Assembly: GCF_947495715.1 (NCBI RefSeq)
Contig: NZ_CANLZU010000022.1
Location: forward strand, 1-64,000
Direction of reading: 5' to 3'
DNA from: an uncultured Oceanisphaera sp.
GTDB taxonomy: Bacteria > Pseudomonadota > Gammaproteobacteria > Enterobacterales > Aeromonadaceae
DNA length: 64,000 nucleotides
Part shown: one piece after another, positions 1 to 9,334 of the stretch
How the letters are laid out: every line of letters starts with the position of its first letter
How positions within the stretch are numbered: position 1 is the stretch's first letter
Program-made: the position numbers and the translations under genes
The notes under the pieces: generated by a model
The model's input: the letters and a program-made list of their open reading frames with translations, nothing else
Told to the model about the DNA's origin: nothing
Database searches by the model: none

Positions 1-116
1 TACTATCTGTCACAGCACAAATTATACAAGCGCATCTTCGGCATTATCTGAGCAATAAAAATGAGGGGATCTCTGAGATGTGTAATAGCATCTTTTAGTA
101 ATGTCTCGCACATACT

Positions 117-300
117 ATGGCAGTTAAAAAAATTACCCTCAGGCAAGTGGCAGGCACAGGTGTTCCCGGAAGGGCGGAACGGTCGGCGGGTGCGTCGGCT
201 GTTCACCACCAAAGGGGAGGCGATGGCCTTTGAACGGCACCTGTTGGCCGACGACAAGCCGTGGCTGAATGAAGCAGAAGATGAACGGCGGCAACATATC
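117..300 (+). pseudogene. Remnant of P2-type phage integrase, N-terminus only, frameshifted
   Basis: An ATG at 117 opens with MAVKK, and after a run of seven A (126-132) the reading continues in another frame as LPSGKWQAQVFPEGRNGRRV and then FTTKGEAMAFERHLL. This is the N-terminal DNA-binding segment typical of P2-like tyrosine recombinases. With six A the two halves would join in one frame, so one inserted base breaks the gene. Similarity stops near 296, so only about 60 of the usual 330-400 residues remain and the catalytic domain is missing. It marks an old prophage or island edge. No tRNA or attachment duplication is visible beside it. The rest of 1-381 shows nothing else. Confidence 0.7.
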
Positions 301-381
301 TTAACGTTATACTCCCTCGTATTTTTGACACTTCGACCTTTCCCCGATAGCACCCGGCGATGGCATTATTGCGGCACAATC

Positions 382-915
382 TTACCCCGCCATACAGGCA
401 TCCAGTTGCTGATACAAGCGCCGTAGTTCCCGGTATACCTGTTGGGTCGTCTGGCCGGCGGGGGGGATGGGTATAAAGTCATGGTTGTCGAGACCCAGCG
501 CATCTTTTCTGGCCACCCGTATTCGGCTAAAACCGTAGCGGGTGCCGTTAAGCTGACCCAGAGCCGCCAGTTGAAAGCGTATCCGATAGCGGCTTGGCAG
601 CAGACCCAGTTCTCTTTTATCTACTACCAGCAACCCTTCCGTCGTGAGCACGTCGTTGCCTGAATACTGCACAATCCCGGCTTCCTGCTCCGGTACGGAT
701 ATCAGCTCTCGAACGCATGGTTCGGCATGGTTGGCGGTAAAGCGGGTGTCGGAGAAAAAAGACAGGCTCGCGAGTCTGGGTGACTGGTCGCGGGTAATGG
801 CCACGCCGGGTGTTTGGGCCGAGATGGGCTCGGATCTATTGAAGTAAGGTAATGATTTCAGGGGCGTACAGCCGGTCAGTAACAGAATGGGCAAGGCAAT
901 AAGGCATGGGTTCAT
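382..915 (-). CDS. Putative lipoprotein of unknown function
   Basis: A protein of about 177 residues begins MNPCLIALPILLLTGC, a short lipoprotein signal with lipobox LTGC, so the mature form should be attached by its N-terminal cysteine. The ATG at 915 was chosen because GGAG lies just upstream; a TTG four codons further up is a weaker option. No known domain was recognised in the mature part, which has two further cysteines (CVRE and LDAC) that could form a disulfide. It stands alone, next to the integrase remnant on one side and divergent from the L,D-transpeptidase gene on the other. Confidence 0.7.
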   Translation of the reverse strand: MNPCLIALPILLLTGCTPLKSLPYFNRSEPISAQTPGVAITRDQSPRLASLSFFSDTRFTANHAEPCVRELISVPEQEAGIVQYSGNDVLTTEGLLVVDKRELGLLPSRYRIRFQLAALGQLNGTRYGFSRIRVARKDALGLDNHDFIPIPPAGQTTQQVYRELRRLYQQLDACMAG

Positions 916-1091
916 CCTAAACTCCAATGGCTTTTAGCACGAATTGATCGCGTGTTATTTTATCCTAATACAAGATTCACCGGTGTGTGAGCCGAGATCA
1001 GGCCGATATTATTTTGATGCGACAGATTACAACGGACCCAGGCTCGGGCTATCATTGAGTTATCGGTTTTTGTTCGGGTTTATGATTACTT

Positions 1092-1793
1092 ATGCGTCTT
1101 TTACGAGGATTCACTGTGCCAGCCCTGATTTTGGGTGCTTTAGTCAATCCCGCCTCGGTTGTCGCCGATAATCATCACGGCACCATAGAGAATGTCGTGG
1201 CTTCTTATGGCTATCTGGCCGAGGTACGCATGAAGCCTTATTTTATGCGTGCCGAGGTAAGCTATCCGCCCAAAGAAATCGTGTTGCTGGCCACCAAGGA
1301 AGAAAAAGCGCTGGAGCTGTGGGCGCGTAACGAGGGTGATTTTACCTTTATTCGCCGTTATCCCATCAGCAAGGCCAGCGGAGGGCCGGGCCCCAAGCTG
1401 CGGGAAGGGGACAAGCAGGTGCCCGAAGGTATTTATCGTATTACCCACCTTAACCCCAACAGCCGGTTTCACCTGTCGATGCGACTGGATTACCCCAATT
1501 CCTATGATCTGATGCGCGCCGCCAAAGAAGGCCGTACCAATCCGGGGGGGGACATCTACATTCACGGCAAGGCGCAGTCGACCGGCTGTCTGGCCGTAGG
1601 TGACATCGCAGTAGAAGAGCTCTTTGTGCTGGTGAATACCGTGGGTACCGAGCAGGCCTCGGTGGTGATAGCCCCGCATGATCCGCGCCGCCAGCCACTG
1701 GATGGCTTTGCATCCAATCTGCCTCGATGGGCGGTAGAGCTCTATGCGGATATTTCCCGTGAATTTGCCAAGTACCCCAAAGGCGACATTTAA
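1092..1793 (+). CDS. L,D-transpeptidase (YkuD domain, YafK-like)
   Basis: The 233-residue product has a signal peptide (cleavage near residue 25, VVA/DNHH) and a single YkuD catalytic domain. The signature is IYIHGKAQSTGCLAVGD with His158 and catalytic Cys166. YkuD enzymes form or hydrolyse L,D links in peptidoglycan or attach proteins to it. The murein L,D-transpeptidase YafK group has a similar size and HG-STGC-VGD motif, so that is the closest assignment; the exact bond acted on cannot be told. It is monocistronic. The ribosome binding site is weak. Confidence 0.85.
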   Translation: MRLLRGFTVPALILGALVNPASVVADNHHGTIENVVASYGYLAEVRMKPYFMRAEVSYPPKEIVLLATKEEKALELWARNEGDFTFIRRYPISKASGGPGPKLREGDKQVPEGIYRITHLNPNSRFHLSMRLDYPNSYDLMRAAKEGRTNPGGDIYIHGKAQSTGCLAVGDIAVEELFVLVNTVGTEQASVVIAPHDPRRQPLDGFASNLPRWAVELYADISREFAKYPKGDI

Positions 1794-1961
1794 ATGTGCG
1801 GCGGCTGGCGAGCTTGTTTTGGTCCGGTTACATTCAGATAATCATTGCTTTATGTCTCGAAAGTCACAAAGCGGCCATAAATATATTTTTTAATTGATTC
1901 GTTCTGGCTATGTTTTGCTGAATATCTTTAGCAAAAAATATTGACGAGATGAAAGGTGATT

Positions 1962-3044
1962 ATGTTTGCTACCAAGGCAAAAAAGCGAGTACAGGAGCTG
2001 GAACAGCAACTGGCGATAAAAGTGGCGGATTATGAGACTCGGCTTTCGGCAAAAGAAAGCCAGATCACCGCACTGAAAGTCGAAATCAATACCCATAAGG
2101 CTGCCCGGCAGCTATCGCAACAGCTGGTACAGGTGGTATTGCAAGGTTCGGATATGCTGAGCGCTATTCGCGAGGGCATGGTGTCTAACGCCGAGACCTT
2201 GCTGGAAGAGCAGGAAAAGCTGACCGAAATGGAAGGCGTCTTCGAGCATACCTACAGGGCGACCGACGTCCTCAAGCAGCGTTCCGCCATGATTAGTACC
2301 GAAGTCAGCCACAGTGCCGACAGTGCGGCGGTATTGACCGATACCGCCGCTAAAATCAGTAATTTTGTGGCAGTCATTCAGGAAATATCCGAGCAGACCA
2401 ACTTGTTGGCTCTTAACGCGGCCATTGAGGCGGCACGAGCGGGCGAGCAGGGACGAGGCTTTGCAGTGGTTGCCGACGAGGTACGCAACCTGGCCGGTAA
2501 GGCCCATGATGCCAGTGGCCATATCAATAACCTGGTACAGCAGGTACTGGAACAGAGCAAGGCCATCAACAGCGTGGTGGGGCAGTCACTGGAAAGTACC
2601 GATGAAATATCGGCATCGGCTCAGCAAATAGACGAGGTAACCCGCGAGGTGCTGCGTCATGCTGAGGGCATGCGGAGCGTGATCAAACGTAATGCCGCGG
2701 CGGCGTTTCTGGAAGCGGTCAAGCTGGATCACGCGGTATGGAAAAACGATATCTATCAGCGCATCGAAGCCGGACAGTTTGAACAGACGGTCAGTACACA
2801 TACCGAGTGTCGATTGGGCAAATGGTATTATCAGGGGCGGGGTGCCCAGTCGTATAGCCACTTTACGGCGTTCAAAAAAATTGAATCCTGTCACCAGGCG
2901 GTGCACAGCGAAGGAGCCCGGGCGTTGCAGGCGTTTGCCGCCGACGATCAGCAACGCGGGTTGGCATGTCTGCAGGCCATGGAGCAGGCGAGCCTGAATG
3001 TTACCCGCGCGTTATCCGAGCTGGAATACGAGGTGATGCGCTAG
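1962..3044 (+). CDS. Soluble methyl-accepting chemotaxis protein with CZB domain
   Basis: The product (360 residues) has no membrane segment. It starts with a coiled coil, then the chemoreceptor signalling hairpin with the hallmark [20 protein letters not shown] (about residues 141-160), and ends in a CZB zinc-binding domain (about 240-355) with the pattern His-x-x-Trp, [10 protein letters not shown] and two later histidines. CZB receptors bind zinc and are known to sense HOCl or zinc, often from the cytoplasm. The ATG at 1962 is preferred over a GTG at 1956 because AAAGG lies five bases upstream. Its TAG stop shares the palindrome CTAG (3041-3044) with the stop of the convergent regulator gene. 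No che genes are nearby. Confidence 0.9.
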   Translation: MFATKAKKRVQELEQQLAIKVADYETRLSAKESQITALKVEINTHKAARQLSQQLVQVVLQGSDMLSAIREGMVSNAETLLEEQEKLTEMEGVFEHTYRATDVLKQRSAMISTEVSHSADSAAVLTDTAAKISNFVAVIQEISEQTNLLALNAAIEAARAGEQGRGFAVVADEVRNLAGKAHDASGHINNLVQQVLEQSKAINSVVGQSLESTDEISASAQQIDEVTREVLRHAEGMRSVIKRNAAAAFLEAVKLDHAVWKNDIYQRIEAGQFEQTVSTHTECRLGKWYYQGRGAQSYSHFTAFKKIESCHQAVHSEGARALQAFAADDQQRGLACLQAMEQASLNVTRALSELEYEVMR

Positions 3045-4831
3045 CAGTTTTTGAGCGCCTTGAGCCGGGCATAAATGGTGGTTCGGCTCAGGTTTAGCTG
3101 CCGTGCGGCGGCGCTGACGTTGCCGTTACACTCCTTTAGCGTTTGCTCTATCAGTTGATCACCAAGGGATTTTAAATCCCTTGTGTGGCCGGGGGCCGGG
3201 CCGTCGCACCTCGGCAGCTCGGGCAGGTGCTCCAGATCTATTCGGTTGCCGTCGGCCAGCACCAGGGCCACCTCCAGCAGTTGCTTTAACTGGCGGATAT
3301 TGCCCGGCCAGGCGTATGCTTTCAGTGTCTGCAGCGCCGTTTCATCCAGAACGACCTCTCCCAACCTTGACTCACCCGCAACCGTTTCTTCCGAAAAAGG
3401 GGCGTCTTGCTGAAGCTCACTCAGCAAGGTGTTGATTAACCCGTTGAAATCCTCAGTGCTGTATTCCCGCAGCGGCGGCAAGGTGAGCTTGAACCCCTTT
3501 ATTCGAAAATACAGATCCTGGCGAAACTCGCCTTGCTCGACCATGGCGGCCAGATCTCGGTGGCTGGCGGCAATCAGCTGAAAGTCCACCGGCTCCGGCA
3601 CATGGCTGCCGAGCGGTGTGACGGTTTTTTCCTGCAATACCCGGAGCAACCGGGTTTGTGCCGCCAGCGGCAGCTCGCCAATTTCATCCAGAAAAAGAAT
3701 GCCCTGATGGGCGGCACGAACATACCCGGGGCGACCCTGTTTGCTGCCCCCGGTAAAGGCACCGCTGACATAACCGAACAGTTCGGCTTCCAGCAAGTCG
3801 GTGGGTAGGGCACCGCAGTTCACCGCCACCAGGGGGCCGTCGGCCCGTCGGCTGGCCCGGTGCAGGCGGCGCACCAGATGATCCTTGCCGGTACCGGTTT
3901 CGCCCTGTACCAGCAGCGGTATCCGGCGGGCCATCAGCTTGAGTGCGGTCACTTCATGGGGAACAGCAGACGTTGCCTGCGGCGAGGGTTTGGCGGGGGC
4001 GACCGACGGGCTTCGGGATTGGCGGCTGAGCAACGCCATGCCCTGACCCAGCGGCGTCAACTCGCCCTGTTTCAGCTCGCTTAACATGGTGGGAATGTCC
4101 AGCTCCTGCAGCCAGTTGCGTGCACTGCGATTGGCGCCCAGCAGCTTGCCGTCTTCACGCAGGGCAATAATGCCGGACCAGGGCTGTTGCAGGCTACCGG
4201 CGTCGGGCGCCAGATTCAGGATCCAGTGGGTGTCCTGCTGGTTGATCACCAACGCATTTTCTACCGCCTGCGCCATCAGCCGGGCGGTAAGCAGCATGTC
4301 TTGGTTGTGCTCGCCCATTTCGCTCGAGATGTCGATGACGCCCAGCAGCTCGCCACTGGGCGACAGCACCGGGCTGGCGCTGCAACCGATGCCGTGATTG
4401 GCGGCCAGAAAATGTTGCTGCCCCAGTATGCAGATTTCTTTTTGTTCACTGAGGGCGGTGCCGATGGCATTGGTGCCCATGCTCTGCTCGTGCCAGCTGG
4501 CACCGTTGGCCAGTGCCATCTTCTGCGCCTTGTTGCCGAAGTAGGGATCACCGGCGCTAAACAGTATGGTGCCTTCGGCGTCGGCAAACAGCAGTCGGCA
4601 GCGACGGCCCTGTTGCAACTGCTCGAACAGCGGCAGGCTGCTGTTGAGGTAGCGTAATAGCTGCGCATGCTGCTGCTTTCTTTGCTGCAAGTCCGGTCGA
4701 AGCAGACAAAGGCGATCCACCCGGCTGTGCCGGCTCAGGCCATAGTCCCGGCTGCGTTGCCATGAACGTTCCAGTAAATACGGATCCTGAGGCTGATGAA
4801 GCGCCATCGTTGTACTTATCCTTGTAGTCAT
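3041..4831 (-). CDS. Sigma54-dependent transcriptional activator, AcoR family
   Basis: The order is that of AcoR-type enhancer-binding proteins: an N-terminal sensor/GAF region containing [11 protein letters not shown] and the following conserved [13 protein letters not shown] segment, an AAA+ domain with Walker A GETGTGKD (about 310-317), the sigma54-contact loop GAFTGG (about 358-363) and Walker [10 protein letters not shown], and a C-terminal Fis-type helix-turn-helix ([20 protein letters not shown]). It is divergent from the aldehyde and alcohol dehydrogenase genes, which it probably activates in response to an alcohol, aldehyde or acetoin-like effector. Start 4831 has AGGTG upstream; 4807 (MALHQPQ) is an alternative. 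The linker before the helix-turn-helix is encoded by a perfect 9-bp palindrome (3164-3182). Confidence 0.9.
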   Translation of the reverse strand: MTTRISTTMALHQPQDPYLLERSWQRSRDYGLSRHSRVDRLCLLRPDLQQRKQQHAQLLRYLNSSLPLFEQLQQGRRCRLLFADAEGTILFSAGDPYFGNKAQKMALANGASWHEQSMGTNAIGTALSEQKEICILGQQHFLAANHGIGCSASPVLSPSGELLGVIDISSEMGEHNQDMLLTARLMAQAVENALVINQQDTHWILNLAPDAGSLQQPWSGIIALREDGKLLGANRSARNWLQELDIPTMLSELKQGELTPLGQGMALLSRQSRSPSVAPAKPSPQATSAVPHEVTALKLMARRIPLLVQGETGTGKDHLVRRLHRASRRADGPLVAVNCGALPTDLLEAELFGYVSGAFTGGSKQGRPGYVRAAHQGILFLDEIGELPLAAQTRLLRVLQEKTVTPLGSHVPEPVDFQLIAASHRDLAAMVEQGEFRQDLYFRIKGFKLTLPPLREYSTEDFNGLINTLLSELQQDAPFSEETVAGESRLGEVVLDETALQTLKAYAWPGNIRQLKQLLEVALVLADGNRIDLEHLPELPRCDGPAPGHTRDLKSLGDQLIEQTLKECNGNVSAAARQLNLSRTTIYARLKALKNC

Positions 4832-4861
4832 GGTTACACCTGTTAAGAAACTGAACACCTG

Positions 4862-4882
4862 TACAGAACACCCTGTTCCGTA
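4862..4882. promoter_or_regulatory. Palindromic candidate activator-binding site
   Basis: TACAGAACA, three C residues, then TGTTCCGTA form an inverted repeat matching at 8 of 9 positions. It lies about 110-130 bases upstream of the sigma54 promoter of aldB and next to the start of the divergent AcoR-type gene. That is the usual distance for an enhancer-type upstream activating site. Binding is inferred from position and symmetry only. Confidence 0.5.
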
Positions 4883-4988
4883 TTCGGACACTCTGGCGGC
4901 CAGCGGAGAGCAATGGATTCATTAGGGTAGCTTGCCGCTGCCGTTAATGTAACGGCTTTGTAACTTAATTGCGCCGTTCCGTTACAAC

Positions 4989-5004
4989 TGGCATCGACTT
5001 TGCA
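4989..5004 (+). promoter_or_regulatory. Sigma54 (-24/-12) promoter of aldB
   Basis: TGGCATCGACTTTGCA carries GG and GC exactly 12 bases apart, matching the TGGCA-N-TTGCA sigma54 consensus. Transcription should start near 5015, leaving a leader of about 80 bases before the ATG at 5098. A divergent sigma54 activator gene supports the call. Inverted repeats TGTAACGG (4948-4955) and CCGTTACA (4979-4986) lie immediately upstream. Confidence 0.75.
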
Positions 5005-5097
5005 GCCGACCTTATAGAGTACGTCTCAGAGGTAAGCATCGGACAAGCACTGTCCGGTATCAACCTCAACGATCCCTTTATCAGCAAGGAGAGCAGC

Positions 5098-6615
5098 ATG
5101 ATATATCAGCAACCAGGCCAGACCGGTGCCGTGGTCAACTTCAAGTCCCGCTATCAGAACTTTATCGGTGGTGAGTGGCGCGAGCCAATCAATGGCCGTT
5201 ATATGGAAAACGTGTCGCCGGTGAACGGGGCGGTATTCTGCGAGGTGCCGCGTTCCGATGCCCAGGATGTGGATCTGGCGGTACAGGCGGCGCAGCAGGC
5301 CTTTGTGACCTGGAGTAAAACCGCGGTGGCCGATCGGGCCAACGTAATGCTGCGCATCGCCGATCGTATCGAGCAGAATATCGAGATGCTGGCGGTGGCC
5401 GAGACCTGGGATAACGGCAAGGCGGTACGCGAGACCCTGGCCGCCGATATTCCGCTGGTGGTGGATCATTTCCGTTATTTTGCCGGTGCCATTCGGGCGC
5501 AGGAAGGCAGCGCCGCCGAGTTGAATGCCACCACCGCCGCCTACCATTTTCAGGAGCCGGTGGGCGTGGTCGGGCAAATCATTCCCTGGAACTTCCCGCT
5601 GCTGATGGCCGCCTGGAAGCTGGCGCCGGTACTGGCCTCGGGCTGCTGTACCGTGCTCAAGCCCGCCGAGCAGACCCCGGCCTCCATTCTGGTGCTGATG
5701 GAACTGATTGGTGATCTGTTGCCGCCTGGCGTGATCAACGTGGTAAACGGGGTTGGTCAGGAGGCCGGGGAGGCGATATTGCGTCATCCGGGCATTGCCA
5801 AGCTGGCCTTTACCGGCTCGACCCCGGTGGGTCAGCATGTGCTGAAGGCGGCTGCCGAGCGGTTGATCCCCTCTACCGTCGAGCTGGGCGGCAAGTCGCC
5901 CAACATCTTCTTCGAAGACGTGCTGCGCCATGAGCCGGAGTTTGTCGACAAGTGCATCGAAGGCATGCTGCTCACCTTCTTCAACCAGGGTGAGGTCTGT
6001 ACCTGTCCGTCCCGGGCACTGGTGCAGGAAAGCATCTATGACGAGTTCATGGAGCGGGTACTGGTGCGTGGCCGTCAAATCAAGCAGGGCAACCCGCTGG
6101 ATACCGAGACCCAGGTCGGCGCCCAGGCCTCTCGCGAGCAGTTCGACAAGATCCTCAGTTACATGGAAATTGGCCGCAACGAAGGCGCCAACATGTTGCT
6201 GGGCGGTCAGGCCAACCAAATCAACGGGCTGGAAAACGGCTACTACATTCAGCCGACCATTTTCCAGGGCAACAACAAGATGCGGGTTTTCCAGGAAGAA
6301 ATCTTCGGCCCGGCAGTGGGGGTGACCACCTTCAAGGACGAGGCCGAAGCGCTGGCCATTGCCAACGACACCGAATTTGGCCTGGGAGCCGGACTCTGGA
6401 CCCGGGATACCAATCGCGCCTACCGCATGGCCCGGGGTATTCAGGCCGGCCGTATCTGGATGAACTGTTACCACGCCTATCCGGCCCATGCCGCCTTTGG
6501 CGGTTACAAGAAGTCGGGTATCGGCCGCGAGACCCACAAGATGATGCTGGATCACTATCAGCTGACCAAGTGCATGCTGGTGAGCTACGACAGCAATCCG
6601 CTCGGTTTCTTCTGA
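5098..6615 (+). CDS. aldB: NAD(P)-dependent aldehyde dehydrogenase (AldB/ExaC type)
   Basis: The 505-residue product matches the acetaldehyde dehydrogenase group (E. coli AldB, Pseudomonas ExaC) along its length. Landmarks are [10 protein letters not shown] (Asn165), the NAD-fold segment [20 protein letters not shown] (general base Glu262) and [13 protein letters not shown] (catalytic Cys301 with a neighbouring Cys303). It oxidises acetaldehyde or similar aldehydes to the acid in the cytoplasm. The ATG at 5098 follows AAGGAG; an in-frame start at 4969 would precede the sigma54 promoter and is rejected. With yiaY downstream it forms an alcohol-to-acid pathway controlled by the divergent activator. 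Confidence 0.93.
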   Translation: MIYQQPGQTGAVVNFKSRYQNFIGGEWREPINGRYMENVSPVNGAVFCEVPRSDAQDVDLAVQAAQQAFVTWSKTAVADRANVMLRIADRIEQNIEMLAVAETWDNGKAVRETLAADIPLVVDHFRYFAGAIRAQEGSAAELNATTAAYHFQEPVGVVGQIIPWNFPLLMAAWKLAPVLASGCCTVLKPAEQTPASILVLMELIGDLLPPGVINVVNGVGQEAGEAILRHPGIAKLAFTGSTPVGQHVLKAAAERLIPSTVELGGKSPNIFFEDVLRHEPEFVDKCIEGMLLTFFNQGEVCTCPSRALVQESIYDEFMERVLVRGRQIKQGNPLDTETQVGAQASREQFDKILSYMEIGRNEGANMLLGGQANQINGLENGYYIQPTIFQGNNKMRVFQEEIFGPAVGVTTFKDEAEALAIANDTEFGLGAGLWTRDTNRAYRMARGIQAGRIWMNCYHAYPAHAAFGGYKKSGIGRETHKMMLDHYQLTKCMLVSYDSNPLGFF

Positions 6616-6654
6616 TCGGAACCGAACATGATCTGGAGTAACACCCTGTAGAGA

Positions 6655-6693
6655 CAGTGCCGGTAAAGTCTGATAAGGACTTACATGGCACTG
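6655..6693. other. Hairpin between aldB and yiaY
   Basis: CAGTGCC (6655-6661) pairs with GGCACTG (6687-6693), and an inner AAGTC/GACTT extends the stem. There is no T run, so it is not a clean terminator. It may stabilise or partly attenuate the two-gene transcript. The 145-base spacer shows no separate promoter that I can support. Confidence 0.5.
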
Positions 6694-6760
6694 CCTGAAG
6701 GACGCTGTTCAGACTCAGCGCCTGACGCTTTTTCTTATCATGAACAAGGAAGATAACAAT

Positions 6761-7912
6761 ATGAGCACAGCAACTTTTTATATGCCTTCGGTTAACGTCA
6801 TCGGCGCCGGTGCCGTGGATCAGGCAGTGGCCGAACTCAGTCAGTCCGGCTACCGCCATGCGCTGATCGTGACCGACAAGCCGCTGGTCGAGCTGGGTTA
6901 TGCCGGTCAGCTGCAGCAGGCGCTGGCCAAACAGGATATTCAGGCCAGCATCTTCGATCAGGTGCAGGCCAATCCCACCACCGGCAACGTGGAAGCGGGC
7001 CTGGCCCTGTTGCGTAAGCACCATTGTGACCTGGTGATTTCGCTCGGCGGCGGCTCGCCTCACGACTGCGCCAAGGGCATTGCCCTGGTGGCCAGCAACG
7101 GCGGCGACATTCGTGACTACGAAGGCGTCGACAAGTCGGCTAAGCCGCAGCTGCCGCTGGTGGCCATCAACACCACCGCCGGCACCGCCTCGGAAATTAC
7201 CCGCTTCTGCATCATTACCGATGAAAAGACCCACATCAAGATGGCCATCGTCGACAAGCATGTGACCCCCATCATGTCGGTGAATGATCCCGAGCTGATG
7301 AAGAAGATGCCCAAATCGCTGACCGCCGCCACCGGCATGGATGCGCTGACTCACGCGGTCGAAGCCTATGTGTCTACCGCCGCCAACCCCATCACCGACA
7401 CCTGTGCCCTGAAAGCCGTCACCCTTATCGGTGAAAACCTGGCGCAGGCGGTGGCCGACGGCACGGATATGGCCGCCCGCAACCAGATGGCTTACGCCCA
7501 GTTGCTGGCGGGCATGGCCTTCAACAACGCCTCGTTGGGTTATGTGCATGCCATGGCGCACCAGTTGGGCGGCTTCTACGACTTGCCCCACGGCGTCTGT
7601 AACGCCATTCTGCTGCCCCATGTGCAGCGTTTCAACAGCCAGGCGGCCAGCGCCCGTCTGACCGATATTGCGGCAGCTCTGGGGCAGGATGTGCAGGGGT
7701 TGAGCCATGAACAGGGCGCCGCTCGTTGTATCGAGGCGATTGTGGCGCTGGCGGAGCAGGTGGGTATTCCTTCCGGCCTGGCCGGTCTGGGCGTAAAAGA
7801 AGAAGACTTCGAAACCCTGGCCGGCAACGCCATGAAAGACGCCTGTGGTCTGACCAACCCGATACAGCCAAGTTTTGAGGAAGTGGTTGCCATCTTCAAG
7901 GCGGCCTATTAA
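6761..7912 (+). CDS. yiaY: Iron-containing alcohol dehydrogenase (YiaY/AdhB type)
   Basis: The 383-residue product has the length and sequence of group III iron-activated alcohol dehydrogenases such as E. coli YiaY and Zymomonas AdhB. It shows the NAD-binding GGGSPHD (about 96-102) and the metal-site segments [14 protein letters not shown] and [16 protein letters not shown] that supply an aspartate and three histidines. It interconverts primary alcohols and aldehydes. The ATG at 6761 has AAGGAAG eight bases upstream; the ATG at 6740 lacks one. It is the second gene after aldB and ends in a strong terminator. Confidence 0.9.
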   Translation: MSTATFYMPSVNVIGAGAVDQAVAELSQSGYRHALIVTDKPLVELGYAGQLQQALAKQDIQASIFDQVQANPTTGNVEAGLALLRKHHCDLVISLGGGSPHDCAKGIALVASNGGDIRDYEGVDKSAKPQLPLVAINTTAGTASEITRFCIITDEKTHIKMAIVDKHVTPIMSVNDPELMKKMPKSLTAATGMDALTHAVEAYVSTAANPITDTCALKAVTLIGENLAQAVADGTDMAARNQMAYAQLLAGMAFNNASLGYVHAMAHQLGGFYDLPHGVCNAILLPHVQRFNSQAASARLTDIAAALGQDVQGLSHEQGAARCIEAIVALAEQVGIPSGLAGLGVKEEDFETLAGNAMKDACGLTNPIQPSFEEVVAIFKAAY

Positions 7913-7920
7913 TCCTTGTC

Positions 7921-7946
7921 AGCCCCGCCATTCGGCGGGGCTTTTT
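7921..7946 (+). terminator. Rho-independent terminator of aldB-yiaY
   Basis: AGCCCCGCC, loop ATTC, GGCGGGGCT followed by TTTTT, eight bases after the yiaY stop. Confidence 0.9.
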
Positions 7947-8047
7947 CCTGTAGAACTGCCCCCTCCTATTTGCAAAATCCCCATCGTCTACCAGACTGAG
8001 TAACAGTCAATATTGCTATATTTTCTGGTCACTTAAGGAGCCATGCC

Positions 8048-8335
8048 ATGGCAAACGAAGGCTATCATGAACCCATTGATGAGCTGAGCGATGAAACCCG
8101 CGACATGCACAGGGCCATTACCTCGCTGATGGAAGAGCTGGAAGCGGTCGACTGGTATAACCAAAGAGTCGATGCCTGCAAGGATCCGCAATTAAAGGCG
8201 ATTCTGGCGCACAACCGGGATGAAGAAAAAGAACACGCCGCCATGGTGCTGGAGTGGATCCGGCGCCGGGATCGGGTATTGGACAAGGAGTTGAAGGAAT
8301 ATCTGTTCACCAAAGGCGATATCTGCGATCACTGA
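8048..8335 (+). CDS. Encapsulin-type ferritin-like protein (EncFtn family), no encapsulin nearby
   Basis: The 95-residue protein closely matches encapsulated ferritin of Rhodospirillum rubrum: two helices with MEELEAVDWYNQRVDA and AILAHNRDEEKEHAAM. The three iron ligands of the family (two Glu and one His) correspond to Glu30, Glu60 and His63 here. EncFtn forms a decameric ring of head-to-head dimers with di-iron ferroxidase sites and normally delivers iron into an encapsulin shell. This copy ends at KGDICDH and lacks the C-terminal encapsulin-targeting tail, and no shell gene is in the window. It sits alone after a terminator, with AAGGAG upstream of the ATG. Family certainty is high; the shell-free role is inference. 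Confidence 0.88.
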   Translation: MANEGYHEPIDELSDETRDMHRAITSLMEELEAVDWYNQRVDACKDPQLKAILAHNRDEEKEHAAMVLEWIRRRDRVLDKELKEYLFTKGDICDH

Positions 8336-8345
8336 TTTTCATACT

Positions 8346-8539
8346 GTGAGGGGTGAGGGGTGAGGGGGAGCATCGGGGTGTTTTTGTAGCCGGCGCTTCA
8401 GCTGCCGGATCAGACGGTGCCAATGCCGCAGATATGGCGTTGTTTTCAGATTTGCGCCGGCTGAAGCGGCGCCTTACAATTTTGCCTCACGCCTCACGCC
8501 TCACGCCTCACGCCTCACGCCTCACGCCTCACGCCTCAC
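8346..8539. repeat. REP-like hairpin pair flanked by seven-base tandem arrays (locus A)
   Basis: Left array: three units of GTGAGGG (8346-8366). Then GTAG (8386) with a hairpin CCGGC...GCCGG (8390-8408), a spacer, and an inverted partner hairpin GCGCCG...CGGCGC (8454-8473) followed by TTAC (GTAA on the other strand). Right array: eight exact units of GCCTCAC (8484-8539), the reverse complement pattern of the left array. A 5' GTAG followed by a palindrome is the hallmark of REP sequences; two in inverted order make a BIME. The locus fills the gap between the ferritin-like gene and aapP. Confidence 0.75.
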
Positions 8540-8565
8540 CCTTTACTCCTCACCTTTATTTCGAA

Positions 8566-9318
8566 TCAATGCCCCAGAATCTGGCTTAAAAACAGCTTGG
8601 TGCGCTCCGATTCCGGGTGATGGAAGAAGGTTTCGGGATCGTTTTCTTCGATGATCTGTCCCTCGTCCATAAAAATAACCCGATCGGCCACGGTACGGGC
8701 AAAGCCCATTTCGTGGGTCACGCACATCATGGTCATGCCTTCTTCCGCCAGTTCGATCATCACATCCAGCACTTCCTTGATCATCTCCGGATCCAGCGCC
8801 GAGGTGGGCTCATCAAACAGCATGATTTCCGGGTTCATGCACAGGCTGCGCGCAATGGCCACCCGTTGCTGCTGGCCGCCGGACAGTTGCCCCGGGTACT
8901 TTTTGGCCTGCTCCTGAATCTTGACCCGGGTCAGCAGTGCCATCGCCACTGCTTCGGCTTCTTTTTTCGGGGTCTTGCGCACCCACATTTGGGCCAGAGT
9001 ACAGTTTTCCAGCACCGTCAGGTGGGGGAACAGGTTGAAGTGCTGAAATACCATGCCCACTTCCCGGCGGATGGTTTCGATATGCTTGACGTCGTTGGTC
9101 AGCGGCGTGTCCTTGACGATGATGTCGCCCTGTTGGTGCTCTTCCAGCCGGTTGATGCAGCGGATCAGGGTCGACTTGCCCGAGCCGGAAGGGCCGCAAA
9201 TGACAATACGCTCACCCTTGGCAACGGTCAGATCGATATCGCGCAGCACATGAAAGTCGCCGTACCATTTGTTGACGCCGCGCAGGGTGACCATGGCTTC
9301 CTTGTTTTGTGTTTCCAT
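8566..9318 (-). CDS. aapP: General L-amino-acid ABC transporter, ATP-binding protein
   Basis: The 250-residue ATPase of the polar amino-acid uptake class shows Walker [11 protein letters not shown], signature [15 protein letters not shown], Walker [13 protein letters not shown] and the H-loop CVTHEMGFA. It energises the AapQ/AapM channel from the cytoplasmic side. It is the last gene of aapJQMP, 16 bases after aapM. The start at 9318 (METQNK) is preferred because longer versions lack family similarity and a GGAG lies upstream. Confidence 0.92.
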   Translation of the reverse strand: METQNKEAMVTLRGVNKWYGDFHVLRDIDLTVAKGERIVICGPSGSGKSTLIRCINRLEEHQQGDIIVKDTPLTNDVKHIETIRREVGMVFQHFNLFPHLTVLENCTLAQMWVRKTPKKEAEAVAMALLTRVKIQEQAKKYPGQLSGGQQQRVAIARSLCMNPEIMLFDEPTSALDPEMIKEVLDVMIELAEEGMTMMCVTHEMGFARTVADRVIFMDEGQIIEENDPETFFHHPESERTKLFLSQILGH

Positions 9319-9334
9319 TCTTCCACTCCAATAA

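Noticed and set aside
1..116. tRNA or attachment site next to the integrase remnant
   Set aside because: No cloverleaf or repeated core could be found in the available sequence.
3164..3182. Perfect 9-bp palindrome inside the AcoR-type gene
   Set aside because: It lies in coding sequence for the linker before the helix-turn-helix; no position or context suggests an operator.
5026..6555. Long open frame on the minus strand opposite aldB (over 500 codons)
   Set aside because: It mirrors the codon phase of a clear aldehyde dehydrogenase gene, is His/Gly-rich and has no recognisable domain. It is a shadow of high-GC coding.
8484..8539. CRISPR-like tandem repeats
   Set aside because: Units are seven bases with no spacers; this is a simple tandem array.
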